From an uncultured Bacteroidales bacterium (GTDB taxonomy: Bacteria; Bacteroidota; Bacteroidia; Bacteroidales; Paludibacteraceae), in NCBI GenBank assembly GCA_903873355.1, contig CAIQOG010000580.1, positions 1-12,058 of the forward strand: a DNA stretch of 12,058 nucleotides, given 5' to 3'. Position 1 is the stretch's first letter. Each line of letters starts with the position of its first letter. The translations under genes and the position numbers were made by a program. The notes below the pieces were generated by a model. It searched no databases and was not told where the DNA came from. It saw only the letters and a program-made list of their open reading frames with translations. Of this stretch, positions 1-7,333 are shown in pieces.

Positions 1-18
1 GTATCGTTTGGAATTCAT
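1..18 (-). CDS. Start of a gene cut by the window edge (only 6 codons visible)
   Basis: Eleven bases after the DUF5683 stop codon, an ATG at 18-16 opens a minus-strand frame reading MNSKRY up to the window edge. The tight spacing and shared strand suggest a fourth gene of the par operon. In many Bacteroidota the gene after parA-parB-DUF5683 encodes a LysM or lytic-transglycosylase cell-wall enzyme. That is a prediction from gene order only, because six residues cannot identify a family. Confidence 0.4.
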
Positions 19-29
19 GGGTCGGAATT

Positions 30-692
30 CTATTTCAGGTTAATGCAGCATTGTAATGCTAAAGAATTGGATGTCCCAATGCCACTATTTATGAATGTGG
101 GTTGAACTCGCATCGACAAATCGGGGCTTATATCAAAATCATATAACTGTGCATCCACATAGGCATCCACGATAGTCAGCGCGTAATAAGCTATTGTAGC
201 TATGACGCTTAAGTCGCGGTAACGCCGGTAATTTTCCTGTTTAGTGTTTAAAATCGATGTGAAAGCACTTTTTCCGCCATACGAATCAATCGTACGTCCC
301 TTGGGTATTATCAGCAGGTAACTGGTTGCAGTCGGATCGTCCGAAATAATGTCCCTGTAAGCATTCAGGTAGGTTTGATACATGTTTGAATTCCATGAAA
401 CGGCATACGCGCAACCCAAAAAACCTCCATAAACAATGGGTAATTTCCAGTATTTGTGATTCAGAATCTGACCGTAACCCGGAATAATAGCACCCATCCA
501 AACTACTTTAGACGGATCGGGTTTAAACGGTTTAAGTGTATCTACAGCCTGAACAACTTTCGTGATTGATTTCTCAACCCGTTTATTTCTCAATGTATCG
601 ACAGGTAATTGTTTTTTATCAACCACCTGAGCCTGAACAACAAATGATATCAGGGAAATTAAAACAACAACTATCTTACGGGTTACAGACAC
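30..692 (-). CDS. DUF5683 family membrane protein, third gene of the par operon
   Basis: This 220-residue protein has an N-terminal signal sequence: basic start, hydrophobic residues 7-19, likely cleavage after VQA/QAQ at about 21-22. Next comes a short polar stretch, then the DUF5683 signature around residues 65-95 (GAIIPGYGQ followed by the conserved tyrosine/tryptophan/lysine stretch near 81-83 and a hydrophobic segment). A second hydrophobic segment lies at about 161-178. The family function is unknown; an envelope location is inferred. The start is GTG at 692-690; no in-frame ATG occurs before residue 66, and starting there would delete the signal sequence. It begins 10 bases after the parB stop, so it is probably cotranscribed with parAB, an order common in Bacteroidota. 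The stop is TAG. Confidence 0.85.
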   Translation of the reverse strand: MSVTRKIVVVLISLISFVVQAQVVDKKQLPVDTLRNKRVEKSITKVVQAVDTLKPFKPDPSKVVWMGAIIPGYGQILNHKYWKLPIVYGGFLGCAYAVSWNSNMYQTYLNAYRDIISDDPTATSYLLIIPKGRTIDSYGGKSAFTSILNTKQENYRRYRDLSVIATIAYYALTIVDAYVDAQLYDFDISPDLSMRVQPTFINSGIGTSNSLALQCCINLK

Positions 693-702
693 AAAATTGT
701 AT

Positions 703-1584
703 TTATATTTTATCGAATAATTCCATTATTCCGGCAAGTTCCTGATCGTTGGTGAAAGGAATTGTAATTTTTCCCTTTCCGTCGGGATTACAGCTAAACT
801 GGACTTTTGTTCCGAACAACTGGCTCAACTGTTGTTGTAAATCCTCAAATTCAGGGAGTTTTTTAACCGGATTAGCTTCTGAGGTTTTAGTTTTCAAATC
901 AAAACTTTCTGTTTCAACATACAATCGCACTAATTCTTCCACTTTGCGAACAGAAAAATCATTTTTAAGAATCAACTCGTACAAATGCAGTTGTGCGGCA
1001 GGATCTGCCAGCCCCAAAATAGCACGGGCATGACCCATATCAATCTTTTTATCTTTGAGACCCATCTGTATCTCTGCTGGAAGTCGCAGCAAACGCAGGT
1101 AATTGGCTATCGTGGCTCGTTGTTTACCAACGCGCTCGCTTAACCTTTCCTGTGTAAGCTTGTATTCTTCCATTAGGCGATAAAAAGTAAGTGCAATTTC
1201 TATCGCGTTCAGGTCTTCGCGCTGGATATTTTCAATCAGCGCCATTTCCATAACCTGCTCATCAGCAGCTGTTCTGATATAAGCCGGTATACTCTTCAGT
1301 CCAATCAGTTTCGATGCTCTGAAACGACGTTCACCGGCAATTATCAGATATTTTCCATCATCATTTTTACGCAATGTAACAGGTGAGATTACGCCCAACT
1401 CCCGGATAGAAGCCGCCAGTTCATTCAGTGCTTCTTTATCAAAATGTGTGCGGGGCTGGTTTGGATTTGCAACGATCAAATCCAGTTCAACCTCATTGAT
1501 AGACGATGAACCACCTGTACTGATATGCTCAGTATCAATTAGTGCACCTAATCCTTTTCCAAGACCTGTAATATGTTTTGCCAT
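703..1584 (-). CDS. parB: Chromosome-partitioning protein ParB (Spo0J family)
   Basis: ParB is a CTP-dependent DNA clamp that loads at parS sites near the origin and works with ParA to segregate chromosomes. The 293-residue product shows the full family layout: an N-terminal ParA-contacting peptide (GLGKGLGALI, 7-16); the N-terminal CTPase domain with NPNQPR (40-45), GERRFRA (84-90) and ENIQRED (118-124); a helix-turn-helix at about 143-169 for parS recognition; and a C-terminal dimerisation region at about 245-293. The frame stays open to 1650, but I chose ATG at 1584 because MAKHITGLGKGLG matches the usual ParB start; the extra 22 residues would come from a repeat-filled spacer. It follows parA by 107 bp and precedes the DUF5683 gene by 10 bp. 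Confidence 0.96.
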   Translation of the reverse strand: MAKHITGLGKGLGALIDTEHISTGGSSSINEVELDLIVANPNQPRTHFDKEALNELAASIRELGVISPVTLRKNDDGKYLIIAGERRFRASKLIGLKSIPAYIRTAADEQVMEMALIENIQREDLNAIEIALTFYRLMEEYKLTQERLSERVGKQRATIANYLRLLRLPAEIQMGLKDKKIDMGHARAILGLADPAAQLHLYELILKNDFSVRKVEELVRLYVETESFDLKTKTSEANPVKKLPEFEDLQQQLSQLFGTKVQFSCNPDGKGKITIPFTNDQELAGIMELFDKI

Positions 1585-1609
1585 AAATTCAATTTTAAAA
1601 TTTCCCATT

Positions 1610-1691
1610 CGGCTTTGCCGCTTGGCTTGCCAAGAATTTCCAATTTCCAATTCAAAAATTAATTGATAATTGGAAATTAAACCATTGGCAA
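1610..1691. repeat. Stacked inverted repeats in the parA-parB spacer
   Basis: Nearly the whole parA-parB gap is self-complementary. Two mini-hairpins lie side by side: CGGC/GCCG at 1610-1620 and CTTGG/CCAAG at 1621-1634. A larger nested structure has an outer 7-base pair of arms (TTGCCAA 1627-1633, TTGGCAA 1685-1691) and an inner perfect 11-base pair (AATTTCCAATT 1642-1652, AATTGGAAATT 1668-1678) with a 15-base loop. The outer arm overlaps the second mini-hairpin, so the two structures are alternatives. No T-tract follows the big stem on the minus strand, so a simple terminator is unlikely. Intra-operon attenuation, RNA processing or a decayed dispersed repeat are possible. Confidence 0.6.
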
Positions 1692-2456
1692 TTATTTATG
1701 TTTCTCAATGAGTTCCTTTGCCAAATCCATATAATTCGATGAACCTTTAGAATCTGCATCGTACAACAGAACAGGTTTTCCGTGACTTGGAGCTTCACTC
1801 AATCGCACGTTACGATTGATAACCGCTTCAAATACCATGCCCTGAAAATGTTTCTTCACTTCGGCAAACACCTGATTAGCCAGACGTAGACGATTGTCGT
1901 ACATGGTCAGCAGAAAACCTTCAATTTCGAGTGCAGGATTTAATTTGCTCTTGATTATTTTAATGGTATTCAGCAATTTACTTATTCCTTCCAGCGCAAA
2001 ATATTCACATTGAACCGGAATAATCACTGAATCGGAAGCCGTCAGAGCATTTACAGTTATCAATCCCAAAGAGGGCGAACAGTCTATCAGCAAATAATCA
2101 TATTGCGACTTAAGTGTAGTCAGAATATTCTTCATAACCTTTTCACGATCATCCATGTTCAGCATTTCAATTTCAGCTCCGACTAAGTCGATATGCGAAG
2201 GTAATACAAACAGGTTTTCAACTTCAGTAGGATGAATAGCCTGTGTTGGGGGAACATTATCAATCAGACATTCGTAAATCGTAAATTCCAGCGAACGAAT
2301 ATCAATCCCAAGTCCGGATGATGCATTTGCCTGTGGATCAGCATCAATCAACAGTACTTTTTTGCCAAGCGTAGCCAGCGAAGCTGCCAGATTTATTGCT
2401 GTGGTGGTTTTACCCACTCCACCCTTTTGGTTTGCTAACGAAATTATTTTACCCAT
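1692..2456 (-). CDS. parA: Chromosome-partitioning ATPase ParA (Soj/MinD family)
   Basis: ParA is a deviant-Walker P-loop ATPase that dimerises with ATP, coats nucleoid DNA and is released by ParB, so that ParB-parS complexes move. The 254 residues contain the deviant Walker A motif KGGVGKTT (11-18, signature lysine at 11), the A' region LLIDADPQANASSGLG (35-50), Walker B YLLIDCSPSLG (121-131), and the conserved YDNR/NRNVRLSEAPSHGKP segments at about 186-228. It is full length for a chromosomal Soj and lacks the N-terminal HTH extension of plasmid ParA proteins. It starts at ATG 2456-2454 and is the first gene of the operon, downstream of a Bacteroidota-type promoter at 2571-2602. The stop is TAA. 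Confidence 0.97.
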   Translation of the reverse strand: MGKIISLANQKGGVGKTTTAINLAASLATLGKKVLLIDADPQANASSGLGIDIRSLEFTIYECLIDNVPPTQAIHPTEVENLFVLPSHIDLVGAEIEMLNMDDREKVMKNILTTLKSQYDYLLIDCSPSLGLITVNALTASDSVIIPVQCEYFALEGISKLLNTIKIIKSKLNPALEIEGFLLTMYDNRLRLANQVFAEVKKHFQGMVFEAVINRNVRLSEAPSHGKPVLLYDADSKGSSNYMDLAKELIEKHK

Positions 2457-2515
2457 ATTCTGTTTTCTTTCTTTTACTGTTCAATTTTTATAATCTTCAA
2501 AACCACTCTTTTATA

Positions 2516-2549
2516 TTGTTCTGAGTACCAAAAAATTCGCTTAGAACAA
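2516..2549 (-). repeat. Inverted repeat in the predicted parA leader
   Basis: TTGTTCTGAG (2516-2525) and CTTAGAACAA (2540-2549) are complementary at nine of ten positions across a 14-base loop. The element lies between the predicted parA transcription start and the ATG, so it would form a hairpin in the 5' leader or act as a DNA operator. Its role is unknown. Confidence 0.4.
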
Positions 2550-2570
2550 AGAGTTTTATATACCGAATGG

Positions 2571-2602
2571 CAAAGATAATAAAATATATTCACCCACTCA
2601 AC
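2571..2602 (-). promoter_or_regulatory. Predicted promoter of the parA-parB operon
   Basis: On the minus strand TATCTTTG (2578-2571) is an exact match to the Bacteroidota -7 element TAnnTTTG. GTTG at 2602-2599, 20 bases upstream, fits a weak -33 element (consensus TTTG). Transcription would start near 2565, leaving a leader of about 110 bases. A second -7-like match, TACTTTTG, lies at 2650-2643 with a poorer -33. No ORF is visible in the 359-bp intergenic stretch. Confidence 0.55.
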
Positions 2603-2771
2603 TGTACAAATGACTGCAAAAAAGAAATAAGCTTTTTTAAGGCAAAAGTAATATGCTCAAATTCAATCAAGAGCCTAACTTGCTGAAAATCAAAAAGTAA
2701 AACAACACAAACTAAATAACCGATTTAATAATTTTGAAACCTACAGATTATCAATCATTTGAAAAATTTCT

Positions 2772-2779
2772 TATCTTTG
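2772..2779 (+). promoter_or_regulatory. Predicted -7 promoter element of gldG
   Basis: TATCTTTG exactly matches the Bacteroidota -7 consensus and lies 36 bases before the gldG ATG, giving a leader of about 30 bases. No TTTG stands at the proper -33 distance, so the call rests on the -7 box and its position. A second match, TAATTTTG, occurs at 2729-2736. Confidence 0.55.
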
Positions 2780-2815
2780 TGAGCCGTTAATCAAGGTAAC
2801 AAATTTCGGAGTCCA

Positions 2816-4495
2816 ATGAAAATCAAACATTCACTGAATATCATTATAATAGCGTCAATTATTCTGATTCTGGTTCTTTCGTATTTCTTTTTCTTCCGCA
2901 TTGACCTGACTTCGGATAAGCGCTACAGCATTTCCGACCAGTCAAAAAATCTGATGACCAATGTGGAAGAGCCGATTAGAATAACCATCTATCTCGATGG
3001 AGACTTAAATCCGGGATTTCAGCGTCTTAAAAAATCAACTCTTGAAATGATTGAAGAATTATCGGTTTATACCAATAAGAAACCTATAATTGAATTCACA
3101 AATCCGTCCATCGCCGAAAATCAGGAGCAACGGGAAAAGAAATATGCAGAAATGGAAACGGATGGATTTACTCCAACAGCTGTTTATGAGCATGATAAGG
3201 AAGGTAAAGCCATTCAGAAAATCATTTTCCCATGGTTGGAAATGACCTATAAAACACGAAAAGTTCAGGTTTGTCTGCTCAAAAATATTCGCGGAAATTC
3301 GGGAGATGAAAATCTGAATATATCCATTGAAAATCTTGAATTTGAGATAACCGACGGAATTCGTCAACTGGTGAATACTGAAGTGAAAAGAATTGCTTAC
3401 ATCGAAGGTCATGGTGAACTAACTGAATCTCAAACCAAAGATGTAGATAAATCGCTATGCCAGTATTTTCAGATTGACCGGGGAGTATTATGGGGTAATC
3501 CCGATATTTTGAGAAACTATAAAGTAGTGATTATAGCCCGACCAACAAAAGCTTTTAGCGAATCAGACAAATTTATTATCGACCAATACATTATGAACGG
3601 TGGCCGTGTGCTTTGGTTGATTGATGGGGTACGTATTTCACGCGAAAATTTATCGACTATAGGTATTTCACCGGTAATCGAACAGGATTTAAACTTAAAC
3701 GACCAACTTTTCCGCTACGGTATTCGAATCAATCCCGTGCTGCTTCAGGATGTTCAGTGTGCATCTGTTCCTGTAAATGTAGCTCCGGCGGGTTCTAATC
3801 CTGAATTTCAACCCATGCCATTTTATTTTGCCCCACTCCTGCTAACTTCACCGGAACATCCGGTAACACGAAACATTACCGAAGTTCGTTCTGAATTTTG
3901 CTCGGGAATTGATTTTGTTGGGGACAATAAACATGCAAAATATGAACTTCTACTGGCTACTTCGGATAATACTCATATTCTCGCTGCACCAACAAATATT
4001 GAACTAAGTCAGAAAATCAAACCCGGCGACAAATCATATTTCAATGTTGGTTATGTCCCTGTTTCGGTAGCAATGGAAGGTAATTTTGAATCTGTATTTG
4101 CCAATCGTATGGTTCCCAAAGGATTACCTTCAAATTATCCAATCATAAAACGCAGTATGAATACCCGTCAGATTGTGGTGGCAAGCGGCGGTATTATCCG
4201 CAATGAAATTTCTTTGAAAGACAGTACGACAATTCCTCTCGGCTTGGACCGCTATATGAACCAACAATTTGGGAACAAGGATTTTATTCAGAATGCAGTA
4301 TTGTATCTGGCTGATGATGACGGTTGGATGCAGTTAAGAAACAGGGAAATGAAGCTGAGATTGCTTAATAAGCGACTTGTAAACGATGAGAAACTACTAT
4401 GGCAAGTCGTCAACGTACTTACACCGCTGATTTTACTACTTATTTTTGGAATAGTTTATCAGATAATTCGAAAAAGAAAATATACCCGAATTTAA
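2816..4495 (+). CDS. gldG: GldG: gliding-family ABC transporter substrate-binding-like subunit
   Basis: GldG is the extracytoplasmic component associated with the GldA-GldF ABC transporter, needed for gliding in Flavobacterium. In non-gliding Bacteroidales its role is unclear. The 559 residues show an N-terminal membrane anchor (about 8-27), the start typical of GldG (FRIDLTSDKRYSIS, 27-40), the family motif IAYIEGHGE (193-201), a Rossmann-like central part ending in GGRVLWLIDG (262-271), the late segment NAVLYLADDDGW (493-504), and a C-terminal membrane helix (about 530-550) with a basic tail. Length and two-anchor topology are normal for GldG. The ATG at 2816 is supported by the promoter and the family start. 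In Flavobacterium gldF lies directly upstream, but here that space holds a promoter and divergent parA. The stop is 8 bases from the convergent Feo operon. Confidence 0.9.
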   Translation: MKIKHSLNIIIIASIILILVLSYFFFFRIDLTSDKRYSISDQSKNLMTNVEEPIRITIYLDGDLNPGFQRLKKSTLEMIEELSVYTNKKPIIEFTNPSIAENQEQREKKYAEMETDGFTPTAVYEHDKEGKAIQKIIFPWLEMTYKTRKVQVCLLKNIRGNSGDENLNISIENLEFEITDGIRQLVNTEVKRIAYIEGHGELTESQTKDVDKSLCQYFQIDRGVLWGNPDILRNYKVVIIARPTKAFSESDKFIIDQYIMNGGRVLWLIDGVRISRENLSTIGISPVIEQDLNLNDQLFRYGIRINPVLLQDVQCASVPVNVAPAGSNPEFQPMPFYFAPLLLTSPEHPVTRNITEVRSEFCSGIDFVGDNKHAKYELLLATSDNTHILAAPTNIELSQKIKPGDKSYFNVGYVPVSVAMEGNFESVFANRMVPKGLPSNYPIIKRSMNTRQIVVASGGIIRNEISLKDSTTIPLGLDRYMNQQFGNKDFIQNAVLYLADDDGWMQLRNREMKLRLLNKRLVNDEKLLWQVVNVLTPLILLLIFGIVYQIIRKRKYTRI

Positions 4496-4503
4496 AACTA
4501 ACC

Positions 4504-4671
4504 TTATCGGGTTTTACATTCCAAATCAACTTTCAGCGCACAACCTGTGCATCCGCCACATTTATCGGCAGGACTTGGCTTGCGCGTCAGGGTTTTGTAG
4601 ATTCTCCAACCAACATAACTCGAAACGCCCAAACCTATTAATAATACGATTATATCTTGCATAATTTTCAT
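4504..4671 (-). CDS. FeoB-associated Cys-rich membrane protein
   Basis: This 55-residue protein has one membrane helix (about 5-22, DIIVLLIGLGVSSYVGW), a basic stretch at 26-31 and a cysteine motif CGGCTGC (C38, C41, C44, a CX2CX2C pattern), plus C52 near the end. That matches the small FeoB-associated Cys-rich proteins found after feoB in many bacteria; their function is not settled (an accessory or metal-sensing role like FeoC has been proposed). Its ATG (4671-4669) overlaps the feoAB stop (TGA 4670-4668) as ATGA, so translation is probably coupled. A second ATG at codon 4 could also serve. The TAA stop is 8 bases from the convergent gldG stop. Confidence 0.85.
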   Translation of the reverse strand: MKIMQDIIVLLIGLGVSSYVGWRIYKTLTRKPSPADKCGGCTGCALKVDLECKTR

Positions 4672-7181
4672 CCAAAAAGTTGAAACACTCCAAAGGCCAT
4701 AACCCAGGCCAAAACCAGACTATAACTTGCTGCAAATAACGCCCAACCCCAACTGTTTGTCTCATTTTTGATGGCGACAATTGTTGCAAGACAAGGGAAA
4801 TAAATCAGCACGAAAAGCATCATTCCTAAAGCAACTACGGGCGTAAACGATGGTTCTCCATTTGGCTTTAGCTCCGATTGAAGGCGCTGTGACAGAGAGC
4901 TGACTTTAGCATCGCTCGATCCGGTATATAAAACACTTAATGTACTCACTACAATCTCTTTAGCAGCTACACCCGAAAGTAATGAAACACCAATTTTCCA
5001 GTCGAAACCCAGCGGTGCAATGGCCGGTTCAATAAAATGACCAATCTTTCCGATATAAGAATTTTCCTGCTGTGTCATTTGTTGTGTTGGTGTCAATTGT
5101 CCTACATGTTCCGGCTGTGGATAATAACCTAAAAACCAGACAATAATTGAACCCAGCAAAATGATTGTCCCCATCTTTTTCAGGTATTGTTCGCCTTTTT
5201 CCCATGTATGTGTCACCATCGATTTCATGGTTGGAACGCGGTAAGGCGGCAATTCCATCACAAAAGGCGTTTCGTCTTTATTAAACATAAACCGTTTCAA
5301 AAGTCGGGCAATAATCACTGCCAATGCAATTCCGGTCATGTAAATTCCAAACAAAACCAGTCCGGCATGACTTGGGAAAAATGCTCCTGCCAACAATAAA
5401 TAAACCGGTAAGCGCGCACTGCATGACATTAACGGATTTATCAGAATGGTTATCATGCGACTGTTACGGTTCTCAATGGTTCGGGTAGCCAAAATAGCAG
5501 GCACATTGCAACCAAATCCCATAATCAGCGGGATAAATGATTTGCCGTGAAGCCCCATTTTGTGCATTATTTTATCCATGATAAACGCTGCACGAGCCAT
5601 ATAGCCCGAATCTTCCATCAATGAAATAAAGAAATAGAGAATGAGGATATTCGGCAGAAAAACAATAACCCCTCCTACTCCACCTATAATTCCATGAACC
5701 AGCAAATCGCGTAACGAGCCATCTGTCATGTTGTTCTGAATCAGATTTCCAAGCCAGTTTACACCTGCACCAATCCAGTCTTTGGGATATTGTCCCAGCG
5801 TAAAAGTGGACTGAAACATGGTGAAAATAAACAACAAAAATATCGGATAGCCCCAGTATTTATGGGTTACAATCGCATCGATTCTGGAAGTTCGTTTGTG
5901 TTTGTGTTTTTTCTTACCATCAATCAGTGTTTCCTTCAACGCTCCGGCAATAAATCCGTATTTTGCATCAGTAATGGCCGATTCGGGGTCTTCTTTGAGC
6001 TCTGTCCGAAGCCGTTTCACCTCTTTATCCCGAAAAGATATTATTTCGTCATAGTTGGGCAATTCTTTGATAATACTATCAACTTCTTTATCTTTTTCCA
6101 GCAGTTTTATGGCCAGAAAACGGGTTGAATACAAATCGCGCAATGATGAATTTCGGGCAATAGGAACTTTTAGAATTTGAATACTTTTTTCAATTTTGGG
6201 ACCGTGATTGATATGTATATGGTGAGCCGTTTCGTGGACTTTATGAACACCCACAAAATCAGAAACATTGTGCTTTTTCTCATGCTGATGGTGCATCTCA
6301 ATCCTGTGATGATATTCGTCAATTAAACTATCTTCTTTGATAGCAGGAATAAGAACACCCTCAGCATCAATCACTTCGCTACCTTCATACAGCTTTATGG
6401 CAATACGAAACAGTTCGTCAATGCCGATTCGTTTTTTTGCAACGGTAGGCACAAACGGAATTCCAAGCAATTTCCCGAGGCTTTTATAGTCCAGTTTATC
6501 GCCGCTGTTTTCAAATTCATCGTACATGTTGAGTGCCACAATCGCACGCACATTCATGTCGATAAGCTGTGTGGTGAGGTAAAGATTTCGTTCCAGATTG
6601 GTACTGTCAACCACATTGACAATAATATCGGGCATTTTTTCGGAGATATATTGCCGAACATATTTTTCTTCGGGCGAATAAGCTGACAATGAATAAGTTC
6701 CGGGCAAATCGACCAGGGTAATAGTGTATCCCAAAAAATCAAAATCCCCTTCCTTTTGCTCCACCGTTACTCCGCTGTAGTTGCCCACATGCTCATGCCC
6801 ACCCGAAGCAAAATTGAAAAGTGTTGTTTTCCCGCAATTAGGATTTCCAACCAACGCTATAGTGATATGCTTACGTTGATTCAAAGCCATTCGACGCACT
6901 TCTTCCTCATCAATTAAGCCTTGCAGATTATCATCACTTTTCGATCGGATTGCCTCTTCCTCACTCACTACTTCAATAAGAGCAGCTTCACTCCGACGCA
7001 ATGAAACCTCATAACCCATCACATTGTATTTAATCGGGTCATTCAATGGAGCGTTGAGAACTGATCTCACAACTTTCCCTTTCACAAAGCCCATTTCGAC
7101 AATGCGCTTGCGAAAACCACCGTGTCCCATTACTTTTACAATGGATGCTTTTTCACCTGTTTGAAGTTCCGATAATTTCAC
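4668..7181 (-). CDS. feoB: FeoA-FeoB fusion, GTP-driven ferrous iron transporter
   Basis: This inner-membrane transporter imports Fe(II). The 837 residues contain an SH3-like FeoA domain (1-72) fused to FeoB. The G domain shows G1 GNPNCGKTT (112-120), G2 threonine in NYSGVTV (134-140), G3 DLPGT (158-162) and G4 NMYD (218-221). A linker follows with 12 histidines in residues 291-326 and a second basic/His patch (KKKHKHKR, 423-430). The membrane part carries Gate motifs: GFGCNVPAI (555-563), MSCSARLP (585-592), GVAAKE (737-742) and IYFPCLATI (793-801). The start is GTG at 7181-7179, directly preceded by an in-frame TAA, so it cannot be longer, and the FeoA domain needs this start. It heads an operon with the small Cys-rich protein. 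The His-rich insert is longer than I expect for FeoB. Confidence 0.97.
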   Translation of the reverse strand: MKLSELQTGEKASIVKVMGHGGFRKRIVEMGFVKGKVVRSVLNAPLNDPIKYNVMGYEVSLRRSEAALIEVVSEEEAIRSKSDDNLQGLIDEEEVRRMALNQRKHITIALVGNPNCGKTTLFNFASGGHEHVGNYSGVTVEQKEGDFDFLGYTITLVDLPGTYSLSAYSPEEKYVRQYISEKMPDIIVNVVDSTNLERNLYLTTQLIDMNVRAIVALNMYDEFENSGDKLDYKSLGKLLGIPFVPTVAKKRIGIDELFRIAIKLYEGSEVIDAEGVLIPAIKEDSLIDEYHHRIEMHHQHEKKHNVSDFVGVHKVHETAHHIHINHGPKIEKSIQILKVPIARNSSLRDLYSTRFLAIKLLEKDKEVDSIIKELPNYDEIISFRDKEVKRLRTELKEDPESAITDAKYGFIAGALKETLIDGKKKHKHKRTSRIDAIVTHKYWGYPIFLLFIFTMFQSTFTLGQYPKDWIGAGVNWLGNLIQNNMTDGSLRDLLVHGIIGGVGGVIVFLPNILILYFFISLMEDSGYMARAAFIMDKIMHKMGLHGKSFIPLIMGFGCNVPAILATRTIENRNSRMITILINPLMSCSARLPVYLLLAGAFFPSHAGLVLFGIYMTGIALAVIIARLLKRFMFNKDETPFVMELPPYRVPTMKSMVTHTWEKGEQYLKKMGTIILLGSIIVWFLGYYPQPEHVGQLTPTQQMTQQENSYIGKIGHFIEPAIAPLGFDWKIGVSLLSGVAAKEIVVSTLSVLYTGSSDAKVSSLSQRLQSELKPNGEPSFTPVVALGMMLFVLIYFPCLATIVAIKNETNSWGWALFAASYSLVLAWVMAFGVFQLFG

Positions 7182-7208
7182 TTAAATGTGTTTTTTTGAA
7201 TTTCGCTG

Positions 7209-7216
7209 CAAAGATA
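7209..7216 (-). promoter_or_regulatory. Predicted -7 promoter element of feoAB
   Basis: On the minus strand TATCTTTG (7216-7209) is an exact Bacteroidota -7 match 27 bases before the GTG start, leaving a very short leader. The nearest -33 candidate is TTTA (7237-7234), which is weak. Upstream at 7257-7270 sits TGCAA-AATA-TTGCA, an inverted repeat that could be a regulator site; I could not match it to a known Fur box. Confidence 0.5.
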
Positions 7217-7284
7217 CTTATTTATAATGATTCTAAAGACTGAATGTTCATTTTTTTGCAAAATATTGCACCTGATAAACCAAA

Positions 7285-7314
7285 AAACCTCACAATACTA
7301 AGCTTGTGAGGTTT
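7285..7314 (-). terminator. Intrinsic terminator after the DUF4403 gene
   Basis: A perfect 11-base inverted repeat (AAACCTCACAA 7285-7295; TTGTGAGGTTT 7304-7314) with an 8-base loop lies 20 bases after the DUF4403 stop. Read on the minus strand, the stem runs straight into a T-tract (six T in a row, including the stem end), the form of a rho-independent terminator. It insulates the Feo operon from read-through. Confidence 0.85.
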
Positions 7315-7333
7315 CTTAATAATATTTGTTTTC

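Noticed and set aside
1585..1650. N-terminal extension of ParB by 22 residues
   Set aside because: The extension is encoded by the repeat-rich spacer, while ParB proteins typically start with the MAK...GLGKGL peptide found at 1584.
3059..3412. 117-residue minus-strand frame inside gldG
   Set aside because: Antisense to conserved gldG sequence, including the region just before the EGHGE motif; no independent support.
4495..4516. Bidirectional terminator between gldG and the Feo operon
   Set aside because: AAAAC/GTTTT with CC/GG can pair only with a three-base bulge; too weak to call.
5790..6128. 112-residue plus-strand frame inside feoAB
   Set aside because: Shadow of the feoAB frame; its Phe-rich product resembles no known protein and lies opposite a well-supported gene.
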